A stretch of DNA of 64,000 nucleotides from Deltaproteobacteria bacterium (lineage in GTDB: Bacteria > Myxococcota_A > UBA9160 > UBA4427), in the NCBI GenBank assembly GCA_002719955.1, contig PBFW01000070.1, positions 1 to 64,000 of the forward strand, given 5' to 3'. The translations under genes were made by a program, and so were the position numbers. The notes under the pieces were generated by a model. It had not been told where the DNA came from, searched no databases, and saw nothing but the letters and a program-made list of their open reading frames with translations. Below, in pieces: positions 43,231 through 51,780 of this stretch. Positions within the stretch are counted from its first letter, which is position 1. Each line of letters begins with the position of its first letter.

Positions 43231-44426
43231 TGACCGGCGTGGATTGGTCGAGACCCGCCTTTCCGGAAATCGATTTCGCTCGGGATGACGTGCCCGATCT
43301 TCCCGCTCTGATGCGGGATCTCCGCCAACGGGGGCGTTTCGTTTCGATCCGTTTCCACGAGGGAGTGGCCTGCCTGATTACCCATTACGATGACGTCAAG
43401 GCTGCCTTCATGGACGAAGAGACTTTTCCGGCGGCCGCCGCCCATCGCGAGCACACCGAGCCCGTTCTCGGGCGGACCATGAGCACGATGATGGGTCGCG
43501 ATCATCGGACGAATAGGGCCCTCGTCTCCCATGCGTTTCGGCCCCCCGTGGTCCGCGAGGCCGTCGAGCCGCTTCTCGAACCCCTGGCCGAGGAGCTCGT
43601 TGCACAGTTTTCTGCGCGGGGGTCCGCGGAGTTGATGGACGAATTCGCGCGCCCGATGGCGTTCAGGGTCATCACCCGTCATATGGGAATTCCCGTCGAG
43701 GACGAGCCCCAGATCTTCGATTGGGGGAGCCGGCTGCTGCGCTTCGCCTGGGAGCCCGAGGCCGCGCTCGAATCCGCAGCCAGGATCAGGGAATACCTGC
43801 TGGGGGTCGTCGACGAGCGCCGACGGGAGGTCGGCCGAGATCTGATTTCCGAGTTGGTCCAGGCGGAGTACGAAACGCGGCGTCTCGACGACCAGGAGAT
43901 CGTCACGGCGATCCTTTCGCTCTTCGCAGCCGGGATCGATTCCCCCGCCAACGGAATCGGGAACCTGATCGTGAACGTGCTGTCGAGGCCCGAGCTGGCA
44001 GTCCGTGCCCGCACCCAACCGGAGAGCCTGCCGAGCCTTGCGGAAGAGTCGCTCCGGATGACGCCGTCCCCGGCCTTGATTCCGCGCAAATGTCCCAAGG
44101 CGACGAGTTGGCGCGGCACCGATCTTCCCGCGGATTCGACGGTCATCTTCGGGATCACCTCCGCCCACCGCGACCCCGATGCCTTTCCCGATCCAGATCG
44201 TTTCGACGCGGAGCGAAAGATGGATCACTCCATCCTCAGTTTCGGTCAGGGCGTTCATCTATGTGTCGGGGCGCATCTCGCGCGAAACGAGATGCAGGTC
44301 GCGCTGCGGACTCTTCTCGACAGGCTTCCGGATATCCGACTCGTTCAGCCCGATGCGATCGAAACCGTGGGCGGTGTATTGCGCGGCCCCCGAACGCTCC
44401 CCGTCGTTTTCGGGTCTGCGTCATGA
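43230..44426 (+). CDS. Cytochrome P450
   Basis: The 398-residue class I P450 starts at ATG 43230, inside the stop of the SDR. It shows MMGRDHRTNRALVSHAFRPP (C-helix), I-helix FAAGIDSPANGIGN (Asp-Ser in place of acid-Thr), ExxR in EESLRMTPS, and the haem loop LSFGQGVHLCVGAHLARNEM. Its stop overlaps the ADH start (ATGA). The tight coupling SDR-P450-ADH-SDR points to one oxidation sequence on a single substrate. Confidence 0.94.
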   Translation: MTGVDWSRPAFPEIDFARDDVPDLPALMRDLRQRGRFVSIRFHEGVACLITHYDDVKAAFMDEETFPAAAAHREHTEPVLGRTMSTMMGRDHRTNRALVSHAFRPPVVREAVEPLLEPLAEELVAQFSARGSAELMDEFARPMAFRVITRHMGIPVEDEPQIFDWGSRLLRFAWEPEAALESAARIREYLLGVVDERRREVGRDLISELVQAEYETRRLDDQEIVTAILSLFAAGIDSPANGIGNLIVNVLSRPELAVRARTQPESLPSLAEESLRMTPSPALIPRKCPKATSWRGTDLPADSTVIFGITSAHRDPDAFPDPDRFDAERKMDHSILSFGQGVHLCVGAHLARNEMQVALRTLLDRLPDIRLVQPDAIETVGGVLRGPRTLPVVFGSAS

Positions 44427-45451
44427 CGACTTCTCGGATGCGTGCCGCGCGCTTCTACGAGCCGGGTCAGGCATTGCGGATCGAGGAGATTCCGATCCCC
44501 GAACCGCGCGGCCACGAGGTGCTGGTTCGGGTGCGCGCCGCAGGTGTCTGCCATACGGATATTCATATTCGCAGCGGGCAGCTCCCTCTGGTGCCCGGAG
44601 TCGAGTTGCCCCTGACCCTCGGCCACGAGACGGCTGGTGAGGTCGCCGCGCTCGGTCCGGACGTCGAGGGTGTTCGCGAGGGTGATGAGGTCGTGGTCTG
44701 GGGTGCGCGCGGTTGTGGCCGCTGCCGGCTTTGCCATTCCGGTTCGGAGAGCCTCTGCGACCAGGGCACATGGCTCAATGGGGGGTATGCAGAATATGCG
44801 CTCATTCCTGGGCCGCGCTATCTCGCGAGTCTCGGCGGAGTCGATCCCGTCCAGGCCGCTCCCCTGGCCGACGCCGGGCTCACGCCCCTTCACGCGATTC
44901 GAAAAGCACTGCCCCGATTGCGGGCCGGAGATCATGTCGCGCTATTCGGCCTGGGTGGACTCGGCCATCTGGCGGTCCAGATTCTTCGAGCACTCTCACC
45001 TTCAACGGAGATCATCGCCGTCGACATCGAGCCCTCGAAGCGCGCGTTGGCGTTGAAGCTCGGGGCCCGGCACGCCGTCGATGGTCTCGATCACCCGGCG
45101 GAACGCATCGCCGAGATCACGGGCGGTTCCGGGGCGGCGGCCGTGCTCGATTTCGTCGGAAGCGACGACTCGCTTCGGGCCGCTCTGCCCTCGCTGGGAA
45201 AGGCGGGGATCCTCGTCATCGTCGGCATGGCGGGCGGTGTCCTGCCGATCTCCGCGTTCACGTTGGCGCCGGAGGCGAGCTTGACGACGAGTATGTGGGG
45301 TTCGTTTCCGGAGCTCGAAGAGGTTCTGGCGCTCGCGCGCGAGGGGGCGATTCGATGCGAGACCAGCGTCTTCGATCTGGAAAGGCTGAACGACGTTCTC
45401 GATCAGCTGGCGAGCGGTGAGGTGCTGGGGCGGGCGGTGGTCGTTCCGTGA
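44423..45451 (+). CDS. Zinc-dependent alcohol dehydrogenase (MDR family)
   Basis: The 342-residue protein has catalytic zinc ligands in AAGVCHTDIH and LGHETAGEV and a structural zinc cluster CGRCRLCHSGSESLC. The cofactor motif is FGLGGLGHLAVQ, with an Asp after strand 2 (VDIEPSKR) favouring NAD. It oxidises an alcohol to an aldehyde or ketone. Its ATG overlaps the P450 stop by four bases, and its own stop is followed 14 bp later by the next SDR start. Confidence 0.93.
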   Translation: MTTSRMRAARFYEPGQALRIEEIPIPEPRGHEVLVRVRAAGVCHTDIHIRSGQLPLVPGVELPLTLGHETAGEVAALGPDVEGVREGDEVVVWGARGCGRCRLCHSGSESLCDQGTWLNGGYAEYALIPGPRYLASLGGVDPVQAAPLADAGLTPLHAIRKALPRLRAGDHVALFGLGGLGHLAVQILRALSPSTEIIAVDIEPSKRALALKLGARHAVDGLDHPAERIAEITGGSGAAAVLDFVGSDDSLRAALPSLGKAGILVIVGMAGGVLPISAFTLAPEASLTTSMWGSFPELEEVLALAREGAIRCETSVFDLERLNDVLDQLASGEVLGRAVVVP

Positions 45452-45465
45452 GGACCGGAGAAGAG

Positions 45466-46263
45466 ATGACTCGTTTCGATGGAAGGGTGGCTTTCGTCAC
45501 GGCCGGTGCCACAGGGATCGGTTTTGCGACCGCTCGAGCGCTCGCCGCGGCCGGTGCTCGGGTCATGATCAGCTCGCTTCGCGAAGATGAGGCCAAGCTC
45601 GTCGAAGCCGCCCAGAGGCTCGGGGAGGGCGCCGAGTATGTGACTTGTGATGTTCGTGAGGACGGCGAGGTCGATGCCGCGGTTGCAGCGACGGTCGATC
45701 GATTCGGCGGGCTCGATCTCGCGTTCAACTGCGCTGGGACGGGCACCTACGAATCGATTCGCGAACAATCGACGGAGGATTTCGTCGAGAATATCGAGAC
45801 CACCCTGCTCGGGACCTTTCGCTGTCTGCGAGCCGAGGCCAATCTCATGGCGGAGCGAGGGGGCGGTGCCATCGTGAACGTCAGCTCGATTGCCGCTTCG
45901 GTGACGCATCCCTGGATGGCTGGTTATTGCTCGGCCAAGGCGGGGGTCAATATGCTCACTCGATGCGCCGCCGAGGAATTCGGTCCGTACGGTATCCGTG
46001 TGAACGGAGTCATGCCCGGTGCGATCCGGACGCCGATGGCGTCCATGCTCTACGACTACGACGTGTCACGGGAAGAGTTCTTTCGGCTGATGGCGATAGA
46101 GCGAATCGGAGAGCCCGACGATGTCGCGAATATGGCCGTCTTCCTGCTTTCGGAAGAAGCCGCCTGGGTGACAGGGCAGATCGTAGCGGTCGACGGTGGC
46201 ATCACGATTGGCAAGGGCCCCAACCTCGTTCCGCTCTTTCAGGAATTGGCGGAGGACGCATAA
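45466..46263 (+). CDS. Short-chain dehydrogenase/reductase (second of a paralogous pair)
   Basis: I chose ATG 45466, with GGAGAAGAG just upstream. GTG 45448 overlapping the ADH stop is possible. The 265-residue SDR shows AFVTAGATGIGFATARALAA, FNCAGTGTYES (Asn-Cys replacing Asn-Asn), NVSSIAASVTH, YCSAK and VDGGITIGKGPNLVPLFQEL. It is a diverged copy of the SDR at 42421. The difference at the NNAG position suggests a changed role or substrate. Confidence 0.92.
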   Translation: MTRFDGRVAFVTAGATGIGFATARALAAAGARVMISSLREDEAKLVEAAQRLGEGAEYVTCDVREDGEVDAAVAATVDRFGGLDLAFNCAGTGTYESIREQSTEDFVENIETTLLGTFRCLRAEANLMAERGGGAIVNVSSIAASVTHPWMAGYCSAKAGVNMLTRCAAEEFGPYGIRVNGVMPGAIRTPMASMLYDYDVSREEFFRLMAIERIGEPDDVANMAVFLLSEEAAWVTGQIVAVDGGITIGKGPNLVPLFQELAEDA

Positions 46264-46269
46264 GCGAAT

Positions 46270-46746
46270 ATGTCCATCCAAGATCGGGATCTGCGGGATC
46301 GGATGGCCATCGGCGATGTCCTGATCCGCTTCACCTGCGCGATCGATTCGCGCGACTGGGCCGCGTATCGATCGTGTTTTTCCGACTTCGTAGAGATCGA
46401 CTACCGCTCGCTGATCGGGGGTGACGTGTTGCGCGAGAGCGGTGACGCGTGGACCGAGCGCGCGCGCCGATCCTTCTGCGGCTTCGAGGTCACTCAACAC
46501 TTCAGTTCCAACCATGTCTGCGAATTGGCTGGCGCGCGTGCGACCTGCCGCGCCTACGTCTGTGCCGAGCATTTCGTTCGTACCGGAGACACCCAGGAAT
46601 CCTGGACCATGGGCGGTCTCTATGATGCGGAGCTTGCGCGTGGGTCGAGGGGGTGGCGAATGGACGCGCTGAAGCTGGATCTGCGCTGGAGTCGTGGGAA
46701 TGCGAAGATCTTCGAGCTCGCAGCCAGGAGTGCACAAGGTGGCTAG
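46270..46746 (+). CDS. SnoaL/NTF2-like protein
   Basis: The 158-residue NTF2 fold begins DRDLRDRMAIGDVLIRFTCA and has DSRDWAAYRSCFSDFVEIDY, the typical helix-strand start of SnoaL-4/scytalone-dehydratase-like proteins. FSSNHVCELAGARATCRAYV and GLYDAELARGSRGWRMDALK, at the end, complete the fold. It could be a small isomerase or dehydratase for the operon's product. It lies six bases behind the SDR and its stop overlaps the LysR start. Confidence 0.8.
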   Translation: MSIQDRDLRDRMAIGDVLIRFTCAIDSRDWAAYRSCFSDFVEIDYRSLIGGDVLRESGDAWTERARRSFCGFEVTQHFSSNHVCELAGARATCRAYVCAEHFVRTGDTQESWTMGGLYDAELARGSRGWRMDALKLDLRWSRGNAKIFELAARSAQGG

Positions 46747-47719
46747 GCGAACGGGCCGAGCCCCGGAAATCGAAACCGAATCCGGCTCGCCGAGATCAGC
46801 GGCGAACTCGATCCGTGAACTCGAGTGGGACGATCTTCGCTATTTCCTGGCCGTGGCAGATTCCGGATCCTTCAATCAGGCCGCTCTCGTGCTCGGCGTG
46901 AGTTATTCGACGGTGACGCGTCGCGTAAATGCGCTCGAGGACCGGATCGGGGTTCGGCTCTTCGATCGCAATCGCGGCGGCCACGATCTCACGGCGGCCG
47001 CCGAAGAGATGGCCAACGTCGCGAGGCGGATGGATGGCGAGATCCGTTCGCTCGCGCGTCAGCTATCCGGACGCGATCAGAGGATGTCGGGGCGAATTCG
47101 CGTAGCCATCGCCGAAATGCTCGCGCTCACCTACATGCAGGATCTGGCAGCGTTCCGACACGAGTACCCCGAGATCGAGGTCGACCTCGTGGCGGCGTCC
47201 GAACATGCGGATCTCGCCTGTCTCGAGGTGGACATCGCCCTGCGTGCCGGCAACCACCCTCCGGATGAGCTCGTCGGTCGACGTCTCGAAATGCTCCCCG
47301 TGGCGATCTACGCGTCGGAGGAGTACCTGGCACGGCGGCCAGCTGATCTCGAGCTGGCGGCGCATACCTGGATATCGCCCAATGGCGGTTTCACCCAACT
47401 CGCCTCCCACGCCTGGATGCTCAAGCACGCCCAGGACGCCCATGTCGCGATGCGCGTCCATTCGGGGACCACGCTCCTGGCGGCGGTCAGAGAGGGAATC
47501 GGCATCGCCCATCTCTTCTGCGCAATGGGGGACGCGCAGCCGGAATTGAGACAGATTCGGCCACCCGAGCCGGAACTGGAAACCGCGCTCTGGATCCTGA
47601 CCCATGACGACCTTCGAACGACACCTCGGATCCGCGCATTCCTTGACTTCATGGCCAAACGCATCCGCCTGCGATCGGGTCAGATGAAGCCGATTCTCTT
47701 CCAGGGCGGCAAGAAATGA
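46739..47719 (+). CDS. LysR-family transcriptional regulator
   Basis: I chose GTG 46739 with CAGGAG upstream, which overlaps the NTF2-like gene by eight bases and gives 326 residues. The N-terminal winged HTH reads LEWDDLRYFLAVADSGSFNQ then AALVLGVSYSTVTRRVNALE. The periplasmic-binding-like effector domain spans about 110-310. Unlike most LysR genes it is the last gene of the operon it probably controls rather than divergent from it. It is convergent with the old-yellow-enzyme gene with one base between the stop codons. Confidence 0.9.
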   Translation: MARRTGRAPEIETESGSPRSAANSIRELEWDDLRYFLAVADSGSFNQAALVLGVSYSTVTRRVNALEDRIGVRLFDRNRGGHDLTAAAEEMANVARRMDGEIRSLARQLSGRDQRMSGRIRVAIAEMLALTYMQDLAAFRHEYPEIEVDLVAASEHADLACLEVDIALRAGNHPPDELVGRRLEMLPVAIYASEEYLARRPADLELAAHTWISPNGGFTQLASHAWMLKHAQDAHVAMRVHSGTTLLAAVREGIGIAHLFCAMGDAQPELRQIRPPEPELETALWILTHDDLRTTPRIRAFLDFMAKRIRLRSGQMKPILFQGGKK

Positions 47720-47720
47720 T

Positions 47721-48995
47721 CTATTCGCCGATCGCCCGACCAGGCACCCTCTCGCTCGTGAGCATTTCGTCCTTGGCGCTTCGGATGGGCGGGTTGAAAC
47801 AATCGATCGACTCGTAGCCCGTTCGTGCCAGGCACCGGTTGCAGAAATTACAGGTCGGTCCCGGAAGATTTCCTAGGAGATGTCGATAGAAGAAGGGGTC
47901 CGCGATGAACTGGCGACCACAGGACACGGCATCGACGAAACCGCTGTCGAGTGCCGCCTGGATTGGCTTCTTTGTCTGGAACCCCCCGACGCTGATCACG
48001 GGGATGTCGAGTGCGGCCTTGAATCGACGAGCATAATCGAGGTTGAAGCCCTCATGAGGTGGCCACATCCAACCCGATAGTCGATCGAGGAGCGGATGCA
48101 GCAGGCCGAGGGTTGCTCGACGCGGGCGGCTCATATCCCTTCCCGATCCAAATTTCAGGAACTCACGGTAAAAGCCCGAAAAACTCCCGGCGCACATCCG
48201 GAACCCGGATTCGTAGTGCCCAACCGATACTTCGATCGCGTCGACACTCCGCTCCTGTGCCAAGCGTCCGATTCTCACGAGCTCTTCGGTTGCGAGTCCC
48301 TTCCTGCCCGGCAACGCGTCGGCACCGTTCAGCTTGAGCAGAATCGGGAAGGCGGGCCCCGTTGCCTGGCGCACCGCGTCGAGGATTTCCACGAGCAAGC
48401 GCGTTCGATTCTCGAAACTGCCGCCGTATTCGTCCCCTCGACGATTCGTGTGAGGTGTCAAGAATTGACTGATGAGATAGCCGTGTCCACCATGGAGCTG
48501 GATTCCGTCGAAACCCGCTTCGGCCGCGCGGGCTGCGGCGGCGCGGAATTCCTCGATGACGACCGCAATCTCGGGCAGCGAGATTTCACGTGGCATGGTT
48601 CCCATGGTGGGTTCGCGCACAGCGGAAGCGGAGACCGGCTCGAACCCCATGACATTCGAAACGACCTGGCGACCACAATGGCTGATCTGACAGAAGATCA
48701 ACGATCCGAGCGCGTGCACACGGTCGGTCAACTTTTGTAGCCCGGGGATCTTCTCATCCGCGTCGATGCCGGTCATGTTCCGGGTGGACTTGCCCAGGGC
48801 CCCCGCGTAGAGGTTCCCCGTGATCATCATTGGGGTCCCGCCTCTCGCCATCTGTTCGTAGAAAAGGATCAGCGGGTCGGTGACGAAGCCGTCCGGGTCA
48901 GCACGAGTCTCCGAGGTCGCAGTCTTGAAGATTCGACCCGGAATCTCGAGGGTGCCGATTCGTAGGGGATCGAAGGGAGACGGACGATGACTCAT
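47721..48995 (-). CDS. Old-yellow-enzyme family NADH:flavin oxidoreductase with a Cys cluster
   Basis: The 424-residue FMN barrel begins SPFDPLRIGTLEIPGRIFKT. It has ISHCGRQV, QLHGGHGYLISQFLTPHTNR, RRGDEYGGSFENR, and the iron-sulfur-like cluster CNFCNRCLA...C near residue 390. In 2,4-dienoyl-CoA reductase and trimethylamine dehydrogenase, such a cluster passes electrons to a C-terminal FAD domain, which is absent here. It probably reduces an enone or dienoyl substrate with an unknown donor. A paralogue of the same size and layout lies at 61819. Confidence 0.88.
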   Translation of the reverse strand: MSHRPSPFDPLRIGTLEIPGRIFKTATSETRADPDGFVTDPLILFYEQMARGGTPMMITGNLYAGALGKSTRNMTGIDADEKIPGLQKLTDRVHALGSLIFCQISHCGRQVVSNVMGFEPVSASAVREPTMGTMPREISLPEIAVVIEEFRAAAARAAEAGFDGIQLHGGHGYLISQFLTPHTNRRGDEYGGSFENRTRLLVEILDAVRQATGPAFPILLKLNGADALPGRKGLATEELVRIGRLAQERSVDAIEVSVGHYESGFRMCAGSFSGFYREFLKFGSGRDMSRPRRATLGLLHPLLDRLSGWMWPPHEGFNLDYARRFKAALDIPVISVGGFQTKKPIQAALDSGFVDAVSCGRQFIADPFFYRHLLGNLPGPTCNFCNRCLARTGYESIDCFNPPIRSAKDEMLTSERVPGRAIGE

Positions 48996-49123
48996 GGGCT
49001 CCTTCGCCGGTATTTCGTCTGTGCCCGAATAGCATAGACGGTGGAATTCCCCGTCGCGACCAGCCCAGGGCGATGGTTTGTGCGAGGAGTTCGGCCTCGG
49101 GCGATCCGGCCGCGCTACACGTT

Positions 49124-49705
49124 TTAGAAGAAGAGCCCAAGCGTCGGAGTGGTGATCACGTTCTCCTCGAGGATGACCTCGCGCTCTGCAATCTTGAAGG
49201 CGTCACCGTCCACCCGTAAACGATCGCGCCGTTGGCCGGTGTACGTGTAATTTTCCGTCCCGTGGCGACTGAAGCTCAACATGAAATTACTGTAGGCCCG
49301 AAATTCGCCCTCCGTGTCAGCGGCCCAGACCTCGATGTTCGTGATGAATCGACGGGTACGCGCCGCAGGAGTTTCGGCCCAGGCGTTGATCTTGAAATTG
49401 CGGTCGACCCGAACGGCGAGGGTGAGCAGATCCTCCTCCCGAAAGGGCAACTCGTCGACGTCGCAGCGGGAGATCTCCCGATCTTCATCATGGAGCGCCT
49501 CGGTTCCCCGCATGCTGGAATCATTCAGGGGAACGTGCCGAGCGGGGATGGTGTAACGGATATCCTCGGTCACCAGGCCCAGCCATTGCTGGAATTTGCG
49601 CTCGTCGAGAATCCGGGCCTCGCGGTAGTAGAACTGCTCTACGCGGAAGACCAGATCTCGGTCGATTGGAGTTTCGATGGGTAGCGGCGTGATGGCTTCA
49701 CTCAT
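49124..49705 (-). CDS. Rieske dioxygenase beta (small) subunit
   Basis: This 193-residue NTF2-fold subunit begins DRDLVFRVEQFYYREARILD. ERKFQQWLGLVTEDIRYTIP follows, with RFITNIEVWAAD and the tail REVILEENVITTPTLGLFF, all typical of ring-hydroxylating dioxygenase small subunits. It forms the alpha3-beta3 hexamer with the alpha subunit and has a structural role. The start overlaps the alpha stop (ATGA), so the two are translationally coupled. Confidence 0.93.
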   Translation of the reverse strand: MSEAITPLPIETPIDRDLVFRVEQFYYREARILDERKFQQWLGLVTEDIRYTIPARHVPLNDSSMRGTEALHDEDREISRCDVDELPFREEDLLTLAVRVDRNFKINAWAETPAARTRRFITNIEVWAADTEGEFRAYSNFMLSFSRHGTENYTYTGQRRDRLRVDGDAFKIAEREVILEENVITTPTLGLFF

Positions 49706-50988
49706 GATCGGGTCTCCCCCTTCTCCAGCTCCCGGCGCCAGCGCTTGAAGAATTCGCGGGCATAGAGCTCGTTATAACAATTTCCCGTTTCTCCCGGCAT
49801 CTCCCCGTGCGCAGACTCTTCGGACGCGCCCAGTCCGTAGTAGTAGGGCAGGTCGTCGACGGCACTGATGCTGCTTCCGACGAATTGCTGCGCCCAGGAA
49901 TCGGCATCTTCCTGTTCGAGCAATCCGCCCGGCCCGAACATCAGGTTGTAGTTGCGCCGCAACTTCTTCTTGATGGAATCCGGTGCCGAACTCGGGACGA
50001 CCCACCAGGACCAGTATTCGACCTGCCCGGGTGAACGCGGATGGCTCACACGGATGGCAGAATTGGACCAGAGGAAGTTGAAGTTGGGGAAGACGCCATA
50101 GGTCAGGCCTTTGATGCGACCTCCGACACCGATCCGCTCGGATGCCCGGCGCTGCACTTCGAGCAGGTATTCACTGAACTCGGGATCGGGTACGGCGAGG
50201 TTGATCCCTTCCATTCCCCAGGCGATCTGCGCCGGATCGGCCTCTTCGGGAAAGAGGCGGACCGAGGCTCCGTGACCGGATTCCGGCGCCGTATTGAAGC
50301 CGTAATCCTCGAGTTCCTTGACCGCCGGCGTTCCCGCCAGAAGGCTGCCGTGCAAGAAGGGGCCGTGACCGACATCGCCCATCTGGTTTTCGACGGGCAC
50401 CTTCCAGTTCGCTCCGACCAGCCATTTATGAGCGGGCCCGACGACCTCGACGCCGCCGTCGAAGCGGTCGAAATAGGTATCGAGGTAGAAGCGGACGTTG
50501 CCGAGGTATTGCTCGAGTGATTCGATGTCCTCATCGAGGCTGCCGAAGATCAGCCCGCGATAACTCTCGATGCGCGGCACCTTGCGAAGACCGAGCCGAC
50601 CCTTGTCGGTCTTGCAGCGCATCTTCTTTTCCTGAGGAATCGCCTGGAGACTGCCTTCCACGCTGAACGACCAGTTGTGGTAGGGGCACACGAAGCTCTT
50701 CGCGTTGCCGTGTTCGGCTCGACAGACCGGTACACCGCGGTGCGTACAGCTGTTGATACTGACGTGTATTTCGCCGTCCTGTCCACGCGCGACGAGTACG
50801 GGGGTCTCGCCCATATACGTGGAAAGGAAATCTCCGACTTCTCGGAGCTGACTTTCGTGAGCCAGGTAGAGCCAGCTATGCGCGAAGATGTGGCGCTGCT
50901 CCATCTGGTAGAGGGCCTCATCCGCGAAGACGCGTCGGCTGACCTGGCAGCCGTCGTCACTCACGATCTCCTTCAAATCGATCGACAT
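49702..50988 (-). CDS. Rieske ring-hydroxylating dioxygenase alpha subunit
   Basis: The 428-residue catalytic subunit carries the Rieske [2Fe-2S] ligands Cys81-x-His83 (CTHRGVPVC) and Cys101-x2-His104 (CPYHNW). The mononuclear iron motif reads ENQMGDVGHGPFLHG, with Asp205-x2-His208-x4-His213. It would add O2 to an aromatic ring to give a cis-dihydrodiol. It needs a reductase, with or without a ferredoxin, and none is in the window. It resembles naphthalene/biphenyl/aromatic-acid type dioxygenases by length. It is divergent from a TetR gene, with an operator-like palindrome between. Confidence 0.94.
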   Translation of the reverse strand: MSIDLKEIVSDDGCQVSRRVFADEALYQMEQRHIFAHSWLYLAHESQLREVGDFLSTYMGETPVLVARGQDGEIHVSINSCTHRGVPVCRAEHGNAKSFVCPYHNWSFSVEGSLQAIPQEKKMRCKTDKGRLGLRKVPRIESYRGLIFGSLDEDIESLEQYLGNVRFYLDTYFDRFDGGVEVVGPAHKWLVGANWKVPVENQMGDVGHGPFLHGSLLAGTPAVKELEDYGFNTAPESGHGASVRLFPEEADPAQIAWGMEGINLAVPDPEFSEYLLEVQRRASERIGVGGRIKGLTYGVFPNFNFLWSNSAIRVSHPRSPGQVEYWSWWVVPSSAPDSIKKKLRRNYNLMFGPGGLLEQEDADSWAQQFVGSSISAVDDLPYYYGLGASEESAHGEMPGETGNCYNELYAREFFKRWRRELEKGETRS

Positions 50989-51026
50989 GGCAAATCCATT
51001 CCCTTGGGGCGAACGCCCTTCAAAAG

Positions 51027-51040
51027 TTATCGATCGCTAA
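51027..51040. promoter_or_regulatory. Putative TetR operator in the Rieske/TetR divergent promoter
   Basis: TTATCGATCGCTAA is a near-perfect 14-bp palindrome (12 of 14 positions). It sits 38 bp upstream of the Rieske alpha start and 43 bp upstream of the TetR start. A further TTTATCGAC follows at 51041. It shares TTATCGATCG with the divergent promoter at 42345-42354. Confidence 0.5.
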
Positions 51041-51083
51041 TTTATCGACTTTCCATTCTGTGATCAAGTGATAATTTCGTTGT

Positions 51084-51752
51084 ATGAGTTCCGAACCTCG
51101 AGATCCGTCTGCCCTGGCCGCTGTGAATCCCCCTTCGGCGGACGAAACGGCCATGACCAAAGGCGAGCGCACCGCACGTCGAATTTTGGACGTCGCCGAG
51201 CAGCTCTTCGCCGAGGAGGGGTTCGCGGGGACGAGGCTGCGCGAGATCGCGAAGCGCGTCGGCATTCACGAACCCGGGATCTACAACCACTTTGCCAGCA
51301 AGGAGGTCCTCTACCGTTCGGTGCTCGAGCGGGGATTGCAGCCGCTGGCGGATGCCATCGACGAGTTGTTGGAGCGCGAGGCCAGCCCACGCGAGTTGGA
51401 AGAACTGCCGGCACACCTCACCGATCTGCTTGCACGGCACCCGAATGTCGTGGCGCTGATGCATCGGAATCTGCTGAGCTCCGATGCGACTCCGGGACGC
51501 GAGGTGATGGACGATTGGCTCGAGCGACTCTTTCTGAAGGGAGCGGCATTATTCGAGCATCGAGGCAGTGGCGACACCGATCAGCAGGAGAGGGCGCTCC
51601 TGATGATTGCCATGTTCAATCTAACCACGAGCTATTTTCTGACCGAGCGCATCTACGCCCGGATCGCGGGTGACCAAATTCTCAGCGAGGAGAATCTGGC
51701 TCGCCAGAAAAGTCTCGTGACTCGCGTGTATCGCGGTCTTCTGGGCCCTTGA
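51084..51752 (+). CDS. TetR-family transcriptional regulator
   Basis: The 222-residue protein has an HTH at about residues 28-75 (TARRILDVAEQLFAEEGFAG; REIAKRVGIHEPGIYNHFAS) and an all-helical effector domain. It is divergent from the Rieske dioxygenase genes, the common arrangement for a local repressor. No clear ribosome-binding site precedes ATG 51084. An ATG at 51153 just before the HTH is an alternative start. It is convergent with the HelD-like gene. Confidence 0.92.
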   Translation: MSSEPRDPSALAAVNPPSADETAMTKGERTARRILDVAEQLFAEEGFAGTRLREIAKRVGIHEPGIYNHFASKEVLYRSVLERGLQPLADAIDELLEREASPRELEELPAHLTDLLARHPNVVALMHRNLLSSDATPGREVMDDWLERLFLKGAALFEHRGSGDTDQQERALLMIAMFNLTTSYFLTERIYARIAGDQILSEENLARQKSLVTRVYRGLLGP

Positions 51753-51780
51753 GCTGCTTTCCGATCGATTTATCTACGTG

